A DNA stretch of 63,092 bases from G963664225 sp964538065. Lineage in GTDB: Bacteria > Verrucomicrobiota > Verrucomicrobiia > Limisphaerales > UBA1319. Under the pieces are notes generated by a model that worked only from the letters and a program-made list of their open reading frames with translations, did not search any database and was not told the DNA's origin. A program made the position numbers and the translations under genes. Position 1 is the stretch's first letter, and each line of letters begins with the position of its first letter. Shown here in pieces: positions 25,919 to 36,004 of this stretch. Location: contig CAZIDG010000017.1 in the NCBI GenBank assembly GCA_964538065.1, positions 1 to 63,092 on the forward strand, in the 5' to 3' direction.

Positions 25919-28774
25919 ATGGTCGGTTTGCTGGAAATCAAGTTGCGCGCCGGGCAAGGAAGGGATCCATCGCGAAATGACCGTTTCAAAAGACGGTCGG
26001 TCCGTCCTTATTACAAACTCAGCACCTGGGCGGGAGGCGGATGGGTTCTGGCCCTGTCCGTGGTTCTCGCGTGCGCTGATCCTGTTGCGGAAACTGCCTC
26101 CCTCCCAAAGGAATCCATTGCCGCCATTCAACTGCTTGATCCCAGCCGTCTGCCCCTCCAGCCACACGCCACCGAAGGGACTGTCACGTTGCAGGATCCC
26201 GACCTGGGTTTTTTCATCCAGGATGGCAGCGGCGGGTTGCATGTTCATTTGCGGGAGCCGCGGGCCGTCAAGCCGGGGGAGCGGGTGGGCATCGCGGGCT
26301 TTCCCTTCCGAGGCTTTCATTTCTTTGCCCTGACCAACGGCGTCATGGAATCGTTGCCGGCGGGCTCCCCGGTGACGGCTCTGCGACTCGACGCGGATAA
26401 GATCCCCGACGGACGCCATTGGTCCACCCTGGTGTCGGCGGAAGGGCTGGTGCTGGATTGTATTACGAACAGCACGAACACGACGCTCTTTCTTGAATTC
26501 AGGTCCATATTCTTCAAGGCCGACCTGCCGATGCCTCTCACGGAGAAATGGATTGAGATTTTGCAACGAGGCCGTCCTGTGCGCATCACCGGCGTCTGCC
26601 TGCCCTTGCACGATAGCCAGGGTCCCATGAGGCGGGCATTCCTGATCAAAGCCCGTGGCATGGAAGATATTACCTTGCTGGCCAGGCCTCGATATCCCTG
26701 GGTGCGCGACGCGGCCCCCGTGCTTGCCCTGTTGGGACTGGCTTCGGCATTGATCGCCTTGTGGGCCATCACATTACGCTTCCAGGTGCGGCGTCAAACA
26801 CGCCTGCTGCGCTCCAAGCTGGAGTATGAGACGGCCCTGGAGGAACAGTTCAGGAACATCTTCGACAGTGCCAACGACCTTATTTACATCCATGACCTGG
26901 AGGGCCGGTTCACCAATGTCAACAAAACCGCCCTCGACCTCACCGGTTACACCCGCGAGGAGTCCCTGGAAATGACCGTGGGACACATCGTCGCGCCGGA
27001 ATGCCGGCTTGGCGCCCTCGAATGCATGGAGCGGCACAAGGCCGGGGAGATTCTGGCGGCCTATACGTGCGATGTTTTGACCAAGGCCGGCCAGCGCCTG
27101 CACCTGGAGGTCAACAGCCGCCTGCTGTTGGAGGGTGGCAAGCCTGTCGGCGTGCTCGGCATCGCCCGCGACATCACCGCCCGGCTCCAGGCCGAGGAAT
27201 CGCTCCGGCTATCCGAGGAAAAATACCGCGCCATTGTGAATGCCTCGATGGATGGCATCATGATCCAGGACATCGAGACAAACGTCATTTTGGATGCCAA
27301 CCGCCGGTTGATCGAGATGTACGGCACCACGCTCGAGAAGCTGCGCACATCCGAACTGGCGGATTTCAGCGCCCTCCTGCCGCCCTACACGCTGGAGGCA
27401 GCGCAGGAGTACAAGCGCAAGGCCATCGAGGAGGGACCGCAGTTCTTCGAATGGCTGGCCAAGGACTTCTCCGAACGTCATTTCTGGGTCGAGATCAACC
27501 TCCAGTGCATCTCCATCAATCGCCAGGACCGCCTGGTGGCCATCGTGCGGGACATCTCCCAGCGTCGTCTGCTCGAGGAGGAGCTGCGCCAGTCCCAGAA
27601 AATGGAGGCGGTGGGGCAGCTTGCGGGCGGCGTGGCCCACGATTTCAACAACCTCCTCACGGTCATCAAGGGGCATGTCTCCCTGCTGCTGGATGACACG
27701 CACGACCTCCCGCAGTTGCACGATTCGCTACGGGAAGTCGATGGGGCCGCCGACCGCGCCGCCAACCTGACCCGGCAACTGCTCGCCTTCAGTCGCCGCC
27801 AGGTCCTGCAGATCAAGAAGCTCGATCTCAACGAGATCCTGGGCAACATCACCCGCATGCTCAAGCGCCTCATTGGCGAGCACATCACCCTCGAGTTCAA
27901 CTATGGCGCGGGCCTCCCCCCCATCGAGGCGGACGCCGGCATGGTGGAACAGATTGTCATCAACCTGGCCGTCAACGCCCGGGACGCGATGCCCCAGGGT
28001 GGCAAGCTCATCATGCGCACGGAGGCGGTGGAATTAACCCGGGAGCAGGCCCGCCACAGCCGCGAGGCCCGGCCGGGCCATTATGTCTGCCTGACCGTGC
28101 TCGACAACGGCGTGGGCATGAACGGCGAGGTGCTCAACCGGCTGTTCGAGCCTTTTTTCACCACCAAGGAACAGGGCAAGGGCACCGGACTGGGCCTGGC
28201 GACGGTCTATGGCATCGTCAAGCAACACCGGGGGTGGATCGATGTCTCGAGCCTGGTGGGCGGGGGCACCACCTTCAAGGTGTGGTTCCCTGTCGATGCC
28301 CACGGCGCATGCAAGGCCGCCACCATGGCTTCGAGGCCCGCCCCCCTGCGGGGCGGCACGGAGACCATCCTGGTCGTCGAGGACGAGCTGCCGGTTCGCC
28401 AGCTCGCGGTGCGCTGCCTGGAGCACTATGGCTACCACGTCCTCCAGGCGGGCAGCGGCCAGGAGGCCCTGGCCCTCTGGCACAAGCAGCGTGATGTCAT
28501 TGACGTGCTCCTGACCGACATCGTCATGCCCGAGGGCATTTCCGGATGCGAGCTCGCCAGCCGTTGCCTGGCCGATAAACCCGGCCTGAAGGTGATTTAT
28601 TCCAGCGGGTACAGCCCTGATGTGGTCAGCGGCAAGCTCAAGCTCGTCGATGGCGTCAATTTCCTCCCCAAACCCTACGCCCCGGTCCGCCTCGTCGAAG
28701 TCGTCCGCCGATGTCTGGACAGGGAACCCGCCGCAAGCGCCGGCAAGGTGCGTGAGACCTCGGCGGTGCGCTGA
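25919..28774 (+). CDS. membrane hybrid histidine kinase with OB-like sensor, two PAS domains and receiver
   Basis: A 951-residue kinase. The N-terminal extracytoplasmic region (about 50-270) contains GFFIQDGSGGLHVHLRE, resembling OB-like domains of some verrucomicrobial kinases. A membrane helix lies near 278-300 (APVLALLGLASALIALWAI). Two PAS domains follow (about 315-435 and 440-555). The HisKA box has His574 in GQLAGGVAHDFNNLLT, then HATPase_c (INLAVNARDAMPQGG, DNGVGM, GKGTGLGLATVYG). A C-terminal receiver carries Asp867 in VLLTDIVMPEG. The true start is uncertain: a TTG at 25856 and other codons are in frame, and 25919 is the first ATG. Probably co-transcribed with the upstream receptor. 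Confidence 0.88.
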   Translation: MVGLLEIKLRAGQGRDPSRNDRFKRRSVRPYYKLSTWAGGGWVLALSVVLACADPVAETASLPKESIAAIQLLDPSRLPLQPHATEGTVTLQDPDLGFFIQDGSGGLHVHLREPRAVKPGERVGIAGFPFRGFHFFALTNGVMESLPAGSPVTALRLDADKIPDGRHWSTLVSAEGLVLDCITNSTNTTLFLEFRSIFFKADLPMPLTEKWIEILQRGRPVRITGVCLPLHDSQGPMRRAFLIKARGMEDITLLARPRYPWVRDAAPVLALLGLASALIALWAITLRFQVRRQTRLLRSKLEYETALEEQFRNIFDSANDLIYIHDLEGRFTNVNKTALDLTGYTREESLEMTVGHIVAPECRLGALECMERHKAGEILAAYTCDVLTKAGQRLHLEVNSRLLLEGGKPVGVLGIARDITARLQAEESLRLSEEKYRAIVNASMDGIMIQDIETNVILDANRRLIEMYGTTLEKLRTSELADFSALLPPYTLEAAQEYKRKAIEEGPQFFEWLAKDFSERHFWVEINLQCISINRQDRLVAIVRDISQRRLLEEELRQSQKMEAVGQLAGGVAHDFNNLLTVIKGHVSLLLDDTHDLPQLHDSLREVDGAADRAANLTRQLLAFSRRQVLQIKKLDLNEILGNITRMLKRLIGEHITLEFNYGAGLPPIEADAGMVEQIVINLAVNARDAMPQGGKLIMRTEAVELTREQARHSREARPGHYVCLTVLDNGVGMNGEVLNRLFEPFFTTKEQGKGTGLGLATVYGIVKQHRGWIDVSSLVGGGTTFKVWFPVDAHGACKAATMASRPAPLRGGTETILVVEDELPVRQLAVRCLEHYGYHVLQAGSGQEALALWHKQRDVIDVLLTDIVMPEGISGCELASRCLADKPGLKVIYSSGYSPDVVSGKLKLVDGVNFLPKPYAPVRLVEVVRRCLDREPAASAGKVRETSAVR

Positions 28775-28825
28775 CACAACGGCCGGTTGCAGGGATGGCC
28801 CTTCCAACGCGGGCGTGCACACTGA

Positions 28826-28847
28826 GGCCCGCAGTCGAGTGCGGGCC
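28826..28847. terminator. 8-bp GC hairpin between convergent genes
   Basis: GGCCCGCA (28826-28833) and TGCGGGCC (28840-28847) form a perfect stem around GTCGAG, midway between the convergent hybrid kinase and DUF4091 gene ends. It has no U-run on either strand, so it is a plausible but unproven bidirectional terminator. Confidence 0.4.
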
Positions 28848-28874
28848 CCGTCACCCAGAGGACCATGATGCGCC

Positions 28875-31800
28875 TTATCTGGCTGTGGGCGTCTTCGAAA
28901 GAGTCTCGATCATGCGCGCGATCCGGTCGCGGTGCTGGAGCAGCGGCAGGGGCGCCTTGGAGAAGTGGGTCAGGTCTTTGGAGACTTCGGCCGGGACTTC
29001 AAGCAGGGCGCGGGCCGGGGCCAGTTGCGCTTCGGGAACGCCCCGGGCGGCGGCCTTTGCAAGGATATCCTTGAGCAGCCAGAAATACTCGTAGTCTTCC
29101 ATGCCATCGCGCAGGTTTTCCCAGCGCAGCGAATTGATCGGCTCGTCCAGGCATGGCTCGGCGTTGGTGGTGGAGCCGCGCGGGGGATAGAGGAACCGGC
29201 CATCCCCATTGCCCCAATAGCCGATGAACCCGGGCGGATTGTCATACCCGCTCACATAGCTCATGGGGTCCTCCCATGGATCCTGGAGCTTGGGCGCGGG
29301 GAATGCGGCATCGCTGGACCAATAGACTGTTTCCCACACGAGGATGCCGCTGACGCCGTACTGCCACGATTGCCAGGGCCACAGGCGCAGGCACACCGCC
29401 GGGTGGTCGATGAACTCCGTGACATAGGGCGCCTTGGGGCCGCAGCAGATGTACCACCAGACCTCCTCGCCCGCGGCCTGGCGGGCGGCGACCTTCTCGC
29501 GTGTCCACTCCGGGGTCAGGCCGCACCAGATGTCCACATTGCCGATGAGCTGGGGCTCGGGCTGCTCGGTGAGCATGCGTTTGATGCCGGGGGCGGCGGC
29601 CTTGATGCGGCGCATGCCGTCGTTCACAAACTCGTAATCCTTGGGATCGGGCTCATCGAACCAGTAGGTGAAGGCGTATTGATTCCAGCCGTGCGAGCGG
29701 AGGTGCTCCTCCACCTGGCTGAGATAATCGCGGAAGAGGCGCGCATGCTCCGGCGTCCCTTCCTGGAAACCCTCAAGCTCGCCGAGGCTGCGGCTGTGGA
29801 AGGTGCCCCCGCCCATGCCGTGCAGCGGCAGTTGAAAGTTGTTGAAGCGGCCGGTATCGAGCCACTGGTGGGCGGCCTTGTCAAAACGGTCGAAGTTGAC
29901 CACGGCCTTTTTGGGGTTGCCTTCGAAGCGGATGTCGATGGTGTTGTAGGCAAAGAAGAAATAGGGGCTGATCCGGTGATCGGCGAAGTTGCGCAGGTAT
30001 TTGTCGTACATCAGCTCCTGCTGGGCCCGATCGTTCAAGTGATGGTATTTGTTGATGAAGTGGGCGCCCAGGCCCAGGGCGCTGCGCAGGTGGCTCTGCA
30101 CCGGCAGCGTGAAATTGTACACGTGCACCTGGAGCGGCACACTCGCCACGCCACGGGAGGTCTTGAGGCGGATGCTCGTCCGGTAATCGCCGGCCGGCGT
30201 GTTGGAGGAGACGTGAACGGTTACCCAGAGAGGCCTGTTGCAGCCTGGCATCAAAGCCAGCGGCGTGCGCAGCGGCGGCAGGGGATCGGGATACAAGTCC
30301 CGCGTGCCCTCGCCATCGGTGGGCTGGGTCACCTTGACATAGGCCACCTCATGGATGCGGGCGTCAATCCCCACGGGCAGGCCATGGCGGTCCTTGAAGG
30401 TGTCCACAAAGGCGTCCTGGAGGGAGAGCTTTTCGCCGGTCTTGCCCTCGGCGGAGGGGCGCAGGATAACCTGGGCGGCCTCGTATTCGTTGCGCGCGAG
30501 CGAAAGGGTGACGGCCTTGGAGGCGGCGGACCGGCCCTGGGGCGCGGCCCTGCGCAGCCCAACCTTCCATCCGCTTTCGCACCACCAGGTTTCAACACCT
30601 GGCAGGCGGACCGATGGCAGTGCGCGGCCATATTCGGGGTCGTCCAGGCAACTGAGCTTCAGGCGCACGCCGGCTGAAAAGAGCGTGGCGCCGGAGGAGG
30701 ACTGCACGGTCACGCGATGCTCGTTCCAGCCCACCTTGCCACTTTCAAGGGCGACCTTGACGATGTTGGTGCTCAACGGGCGGACGGACACCCGCTGAAC
30801 CGTCGCTGGTTTGGCATTGGGGACGAGGCTCGTGCTTACCTCCAGGGCGCGTGTCTTGGCGGTTGGGTTGCTCAAGGACAGTTCGAGCTGGCCGGCCCCG
30901 CCCTGCCAGGTCTCGCTCAGGCCGGCATCAACCAGGGTGACGGATGAGTCGTTCGCCAGAAGGTCGATGCAGGCCGTCTCCCCCTCGAGGTCCTGGGGCG
31001 GGTTTTGCAGCGGGGCCTGGTATTCGTACCGGTTGATCTGAAACGCACCCGACGAGCCGCTGTGGCTCAGGCGCACGAAGACCTCGCGGGCGGGAAAGAG
31101 GCTGGCCGGCAGGGCCAGATCGACATTGGTCAGGACGGCGGGCATCTGGCACAGAGCGGCCCAGGACGTTCCATTCGTGCTGGCCTCAATCTTCAACTCG
31201 CCGCCATCGACGTGGTTGATGACCGCCTGGACCCGGGCCGAGGCCTGCGTGGCGTTGCCCACCTGGTGGCGGTAGGTGACGGAGGATTTGGCCGAAAACA
31301 CCCAGCGGTCCGAGTTGAAGCTGGCCTGGTTCGCGTACAACGCGCGGTGGGCATTGGCCTGGTCGCCACTCAGCTCCACCAGGCACGTGTACCGGCCCGC
31401 CTCCACCTTCTCACCCGCACCGAGCTCCAGCGCGCCCTGGCGACGATGCAGAGGATGGACGGGAACGAGGGAGATGTCCTTGAAACGGTTTTCGCCCGAC
31501 ACCTGCCATTGGCCGAGGCGGAGGGTGTTTTGCTGCACATCAGTGGGCTCGGCAAAGACAAACGAGCAGGCCTGCCAGTCCTGGCCGAATTGAAAGTCGC
31601 GGTTGATCCGGTCCGGACCGGCCACGGCGCACCCGCCGGAATTGCCGGAGGCGGCGCGGCCCTGGAAGGCGAGCCGGTACCATCCGCCCGGCTTCATGGG
31701 GATGGGACGGCTGAACCACGCGCTGGTGGTCTTGTCATCACCCGTCACGATGAGGCAGGGGGCGCTGCCCTGGGGTTCGGTTGTCTGCTGGCCTTTGCCG

Positions 31801-31919
31801 TCGCGCAGTTGCCAGTCAGCAAAGCTGCCTTCAAGGAGATTCTGCGCGGAAACGGCTGGCGCCGCCGCAGCCAGAGCAAGGATGAGCACTGGCCATGAGT
31901 ATTTGGAAATCATAGACAT
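28875..31919 (-). CDS. secreted DUF4091 (glycoside-hydrolase-like) protein
   Basis: A 1014-residue exported protein; the signal peptide is about 1-27 (WPVLILALAAAAPAVSAQ). The N-terminal half holds galactose-binding-like beta domains (for example FKDISLVPV and RVQAVINHVDGGELKIEAS). The C-terminal half is a TIM-barrel-like region with FTYWFDEPDPKDYEFV and VWWYICCGPKAPYV, ending in the DUF4091 signature LRWENLRDGMEDYEYFWLL. DUF4091 proteins are regarded as glycoside-hydrolase-like, with Asp/Glu in YWFDEPDP as a likely catalytic site, but activities are poorly defined. A second start at 31913 is possible. It is followed in the same direction by an alpha-galactosidase gene upstream, suggesting a glycan-degradation pair. 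Confidence 0.82.
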   Translation of the reverse strand: MSMISKYSWPVLILALAAAAPAVSAQNLLEGSFADWQLRDGKGQQTTEPQGSAPCLIVTGDDKTTSAWFSRPIPMKPGGWYRLAFQGRAASGNSGGCAVAGPDRINRDFQFGQDWQACSFVFAEPTDVQQNTLRLGQWQVSGENRFKDISLVPVHPLHRRQGALELGAGEKVEAGRYTCLVELSGDQANAHRALYANQASFNSDRWVFSAKSSVTYRHQVGNATQASARVQAVINHVDGGELKIEASTNGTSWAALCQMPAVLTNVDLALPASLFPAREVFVRLSHSGSSGAFQINRYEYQAPLQNPPQDLEGETACIDLLANDSSVTLVDAGLSETWQGGAGQLELSLSNPTAKTRALEVSTSLVPNAKPATVQRVSVRPLSTNIVKVALESGKVGWNEHRVTVQSSSGATLFSAGVRLKLSCLDDPEYGRALPSVRLPGVETWWCESGWKVGLRRAAPQGRSAASKAVTLSLARNEYEAAQVILRPSAEGKTGEKLSLQDAFVDTFKDRHGLPVGIDARIHEVAYVKVTQPTDGEGTRDLYPDPLPPLRTPLALMPGCNRPLWVTVHVSSNTPAGDYRTSIRLKTSRGVASVPLQVHVYNFTLPVQSHLRSALGLGAHFINKYHHLNDRAQQELMYDKYLRNFADHRISPYFFFAYNTIDIRFEGNPKKAVVNFDRFDKAAHQWLDTGRFNNFQLPLHGMGGGTFHSRSLGELEGFQEGTPEHARLFRDYLSQVEEHLRSHGWNQYAFTYWFDEPDPKDYEFVNDGMRRIKAAAPGIKRMLTEQPEPQLIGNVDIWCGLTPEWTREKVAARQAAGEEVWWYICCGPKAPYVTEFIDHPAVCLRLWPWQSWQYGVSGILVWETVYWSSDAAFPAPKLQDPWEDPMSYVSGYDNPPGFIGYWGNGDGRFLYPPRGSTTNAEPCLDEPINSLRWENLRDGMEDYEYFWLLKDILAKAAARGVPEAQLAPARALLEVPAEVSKDLTHFSKAPLPLLQHRDRIARMIETLSKTPTAR

Positions 31920-32108
31920 TGTGTGTAGGCCGATACTGCGGCCAGCCGTTTCCCGTGGCAATACCGATTTACATGGGGGATTCCCTGAGCAGTCCGCAGG
32001 CCGGAACAGCCTGCTTGATGCGGGAAGGATGGGATAAAAAAATTCCTGGCGGGCCCAACGCGCCACACCAGGAATGCGATCAAGTGCTGACGAATGTTCC
32101 GGCGGCGT

Positions 32109-34610
32109 TTACCGCTTCCGATACACAATCAGCGCCGAGCCGGGCTTGTCGGTGATTTCCACAGGCACGCCCTTGGTCATGAGCTCCTGGCCGGTGCGGC
32201 GGATTTCACGTTTGGTATCCAGGTTCGTGACCTTGTAGCTGGCCTTGGGATCCAACTCCTGAAGCGGGAAGCTTGCGGCTTCGAAGGGGCTTTCGGGACG
32301 GCGCAGCACGACCACAAGACCCTGCTGGGTGTCCGGCCGATCAAGCTGGTAGGCCATCCACTGGCCGGGATCCTGCGAGTAGCTGGTGAGCGGGTAATAA
32401 TCCCCATAATAGAAGTCCCGGATGCTCACGTATTGCTCGAGCGTGCGGCGGGCCCAATCGTACGGGAAGTCGGCCGGGAATGGAGGCCGCGGGCCATCAC
32501 CAGAGTGAAACCAGTTGATGCACAGACTGCTGCACATGCTGCTGCGAAACTCATACGTGTCGCCCTCGCGATCCTGGCTGATGGCGCTCAGGGGCACCCA
32601 GGCGAGCAGGCCGTAGCTGTGGCACTGATGCGCAATGGCGTCGCGCGGACCATCCGTGCGCCAGAAGGGCGTGGCGCGCCCGACGGTTTCCAGGTCGATG
32701 CGGCGTCCGCCCGAGGCGCAATTGTCGATGATCAGATGCGGGAACCGTGCCAGCAGGCCGTCCCAGAAGGCATACAGGCCCTCGATGTGGCGGATTTCAC
32801 TGATGCCCTGGCGGTCCGGGGCATCGGCCTTCGCCCAGTAAGGCCGGGGATCCATGTTGAAGTCCTGGCGGTAGCAGCCCAGGCCGAACTCTTCGATGCG
32901 CGAGGAGACGAAATCGGTGACGAACTTGCAGGCGGCAGGGTTGCCCAGGTTGAAAAGCTTGGTCCCACCGCCGATGTCCACCATCCAATCGGCATGCTGC
33001 TGATCCCAGTCGGTACCCTTGATGACGCGCTCGGGCTCGAACCAGACCATGAGCTCGCGGTGATCGGTGTGGAGGAGGTCGCTCAAGGGTTTAAAGCCTT
33101 GGGGATACAGGTCCTTCTTAACCTCCCAGTTGCCCACGTTGTCGGCCCAGCCGCCCTTGCCATACCACTCGGCATCGATCCAGTAGTACTCGATGGGCAG
33201 GCGGTGCTTGATGAACTGCTGGATGTTGTCCAGGTGGACCGAGGCCGGGGTGCCGCCCCAGTTGCCGCAGGTGATGGGCGAAGGCATGGGCTTGCCGTCC
33301 TTCATCGGGCGGTGGTGGGTCAGGATGAACTGGCGGAGGAGGTTTTGCCCGTGCCAGCGGTTTCCCTGGTAGAACAGGGCCAGCATGCTGGGCGTGCGGA
33401 TTTCCTCGCCGGGATGGAGCACCAGGTGGGTCAGGGCCATGCCGGCCGTGGCGCGGACGGTGTTGCGATCCGTCGCTTCAAACCGCGCGGACCAGCGTCC
33501 GCTCCACCCAATGCCAAGCACGACACCGGCGCCGCTGCCTTCAATATTGAAGAAGGGCAGGATCTCCGACGAGGACCGGCCTTCCTCAGCCGTCAGCGTG
33601 AAGGGCGTCCCCTCTTTCAACCGGGCGACCCGGGGGGCAAAATCGTCGAAGGAGGATACACCGCCCATGGCCCAATGGAGCGTGGGTTCCCCGGCCGTCG
33701 GCATGCCAAAGGGCGCGTCCATGGCCTGGATGTTTTCAAGGAGCGGCGTGTCGCTTGAGCCGGTGTTTTTGAAATAGGCGACCCATTCCACCGCGGGGAA
33801 CGTCTCAAACCGCTTGGCCACGATCCGGACCTGAAGGCCGGAGGCGGGATCACGATAGATCACCTCATGGGACTGGCCCACGCCTGGCAGGGGCGTTGTG
33901 CGGGCTTCCCGCGTCCACTTCGGCAGCAGTTCCGTGCTGGGCTTGCCACCATAGGTAAAGGAGAATTGAGGCGCGGGACGCAGGCTGGCCGCCGCCCAGG
34001 CCACATCCTGAAGCCGGAGGCTGGAGCCATCCTCAAACTCGATGCGCGCCCCCGCCCACACGGCCTGGTCCCAACCGCGGCCATCACCCGCATTGCCCAC
34101 GGTGATGTCGAAGGCGCGGGCGCCCTGGAGGGGGATGTTGATGCTGCGGGCGGGGTCCTTGAGGCGCATCACCGGCGAGGCGAACAGCTCACGGCCCTCG
34201 ACCCCGACATGAAAGGTGACCGATCCCTGGCCCGATTCGGCCCCGCGGCGGGTGTCGTCGTTGTTCTCCAGGCCGATGTCGCTCAAGAACCGCGCAGCGG
34301 GCCGATCCAGGTGAATGCGCAGCTTCTTGGTGGAATTGAACGCCAGGCCGTCCGCGTACGTCTTGTCGCCGATCTGGAAGGGTGTGCCGCGCCAGGAACG
34401 ACCCCACGCGATCGTATCCTTGGAATCCTCCTCGACCGTTTCCAGCCGCATCGGGTTGGTGGCGGTTGCGGAACCGAAGCTGATCTCAGCCCAGGAGCGG
34501 CCCAGGTTAAGCTCACCCGGGGTGGGGGTGACGGCCAACAGGGCCTGACAGGACAACATGGCCGCAGCCAATGCCAGCGTCATGCGACGCGGATGTAAAA
34601 TGGGTATCAT
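32109..34610 (-). CDS. alpha-galactosidase (GH36-like) with NPCBM domain
   Basis: An 833-residue secreted enzyme with a signal peptide (about 1-26, TLALAAAMLSCQALLA). Residues about 30-190 match an NPCBM carbohydrate-binding domain (GRSWRGTPFQIGDKTYADGL, TVGNAGDGRGWDQAVW). The catalytic part follows the GH36/GH27 layout: YYWIDAEWYGKGGW, MVWFEPERVIKGTDW, the probable nucleophile Asp in CYRQDFNMDPRPYW, IDNCASGGRRIDLE, and the probable acid/base Asp in FWRTDGPRDAIAHQ. It should release terminal alpha-galactosyl residues from oligo- or polysaccharides in the periplasm or outside. The divergent alcohol dehydrogenase gene begins 190 bp away. Confidence 0.85.
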   Translation of the reverse strand: MIPILHPRRMTLALAAAMLSCQALLAVTPTPGELNLGRSWAEISFGSATATNPMRLETVEEDSKDTIAWGRSWRGTPFQIGDKTYADGLAFNSTKKLRIHLDRPAARFLSDIGLENNDDTRRGAESGQGSVTFHVGVEGRELFASPVMRLKDPARSINIPLQGARAFDITVGNAGDGRGWDQAVWAGARIEFEDGSSLRLQDVAWAAASLRPAPQFSFTYGGKPSTELLPKWTREARTTPLPGVGQSHEVIYRDPASGLQVRIVAKRFETFPAVEWVAYFKNTGSSDTPLLENIQAMDAPFGMPTAGEPTLHWAMGGVSSFDDFAPRVARLKEGTPFTLTAEEGRSSSEILPFFNIEGSGAGVVLGIGWSGRWSARFEATDRNTVRATAGMALTHLVLHPGEEIRTPSMLALFYQGNRWHGQNLLRQFILTHHRPMKDGKPMPSPITCGNWGGTPASVHLDNIQQFIKHRLPIEYYWIDAEWYGKGGWADNVGNWEVKKDLYPQGFKPLSDLLHTDHRELMVWFEPERVIKGTDWDQQHADWMVDIGGGTKLFNLGNPAACKFVTDFVSSRIEEFGLGCYRQDFNMDPRPYWAKADAPDRQGISEIRHIEGLYAFWDGLLARFPHLIIDNCASGGRRIDLETVGRATPFWRTDGPRDAIAHQCHSYGLLAWVPLSAISQDREGDTYEFRSSMCSSLCINWFHSGDGPRPPFPADFPYDWARRTLEQYVSIRDFYYGDYYPLTSYSQDPGQWMAYQLDRPDTQQGLVVVLRRPESPFEAASFPLQELDPKASYKVTNLDTKREIRRTGQELMTKGVPVEITDKPGSALIVYRKR

Positions 34611-34800
34611 AAGACAATTTCGACTCGTTGCCTTTTATAATAAGCGGTGCGTCAACTGGCCATGTTTCCCTATCTTGTTCGCATGTCGTTTTGTCTGGCG
34701 GATGCCGTGGGATGTTGCGACGCGGGAGGGTGGCGTGGTATGCAAGTCGATTGGCGTGTTCTGCCAGTGACAGATGGGCAGCCAATGCTACCTTGAAATC

Positions 34801-35859
34801 ATGGCTGAAACCAAAGTTCATGCATACGCAGCGCAAAGCGCAACCTCGGCCCTGGCGCCGTTGAGCATCCACCGGCGCGAGCCCGGTGCTCTGGATGTTG
34901 AAATCGAGATTCTGTATTGCGGAGTCTGTCACTCGGATCTGCATCAGGCCCGAAACGAATGGCACAACACGGTGTATCCCTGTGTCCCGGGCCATGAGAT
35001 CGTCGGACGCATCACACGTGTGGGCGCCCGTGTCACAAAGTTCAAGCCGGGGGATCTGGGCGCGGTGGGGTGCATGGTGGATGCGTGCCACACCTGCGAG
35101 AATTGCCGGGCGGGGCTTGAGCAGTATTGCCAGTCGTATCCCACCTGGACCTACAACAGCGAGGACAAGCATCTGGGCGGCCACACTTTCGGCGGATACT
35201 CCACCCAGGTCGTCGTGGACGAAGGGTTTGTCCTGCGCGTCCCAGCCGGACTGGATCTGGCCGCCACCGCGCCGCTCCTGTGCGCGGGCATCACCACCTA
35301 CTCGCCCTTGCGCCATTGGAAGGTCGGGCCGGGGCAAAAGGTGGGGATCGTCGGGCTCGGTGGTCTGGGGCACATGGCGGTGAAGTTTGCGCGTGCCTTT
35401 GGCGCCCATGTGGTTCTATTTACGACCTCTCCGAACAAAGTGGCCGACGGTCTGCGCCTGGGCGCTCATGAGGTTGTGGTTTCCAAGGACGCCAACGCCA
35501 TGGCGAAACATCAGGGGAGCTTCAACTTCATCCTCGATGCCGTTTCGGCCCAGCACGATATCAACACTTATCTGAGCCTGTTGAAGCGGGATGGCACGCT
35601 CACGCTGGTGGGCGCTCCCGAGCAGCCTCTGCCCGTGTCGGCATTCAACCTGATCCTGGGCCGCCGCAGCTTCGCCGGTTCCGGGATCGGCGGGATAGCG
35701 GAGACGCAGGAGATGCTCGATTTCTGTGCCCAGCATCACATTGTTTCGGACATTGAGCTCATTCCCATGCAGAAGATCAACGAGGCGTGGGACCGGCTGG
35801 TCAGGCAGGATGTGCGGTATCGGTTCGTCATCGACATGGCCTCCCTCAAGTCCGCCTGA
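34801..35859 (+). CDS. zinc-dependent alcohol dehydrogenase (YahK/cinnamyl-alcohol type)
   Basis: A 352-residue medium-chain dehydrogenase reducing aldehydes or oxidising alcohols with NADP(H). The catalytic zinc site uses Cys in CGVCHSDLH and the GHEIVG segment; the structural zinc cysteines are in DACHTCENCRAGLEQYC. The coenzyme-binding motif is GIVGLGGLGHMAVKFA. The LGGHTFGGYS and FAGSGIGGIAETQEML segments are typical of the YahK/cinnamyl-alcohol dehydrogenase subgroup, which favours NADP. The start at 34801 was chosen because the nine codons upstream (from 34774) do not match the family. With the AraC regulator, aldo/keto reductase and flavodoxin-like protein downstream it may serve aldehyde detoxification. 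Confidence 0.93.
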   Translation: MAETKVHAYAAQSATSALAPLSIHRREPGALDVEIEILYCGVCHSDLHQARNEWHNTVYPCVPGHEIVGRITRVGARVTKFKPGDLGAVGCMVDACHTCENCRAGLEQYCQSYPTWTYNSEDKHLGGHTFGGYSTQVVVDEGFVLRVPAGLDLAATAPLLCAGITTYSPLRHWKVGPGQKVGIVGLGGLGHMAVKFARAFGAHVVLFTTSPNKVADGLRLGAHEVVVSKDANAMAKHQGSFNFILDAVSAQHDINTYLSLLKRDGTLTLVGAPEQPLPVSAFNLILGRRSFAGSGIGGIAETQEMLDFCAQHHIVSDIELIPMQKINEAWDRLVRQDVRYRFVIDMASLKSA

Positions 35860-36004
35860 GCGCGCGGGGGGGTGTCGTTAAACGTGGAGCGATGCAGCAG
35901 CAAATGACTCGGAAACAACAAGTCGTGGATGCCGGCCAAACTTGTTCGCAACACACACTCGATGGTTTATATTGATTAAAATCTTTTCGTAAGGAGATCG
36001 TCGC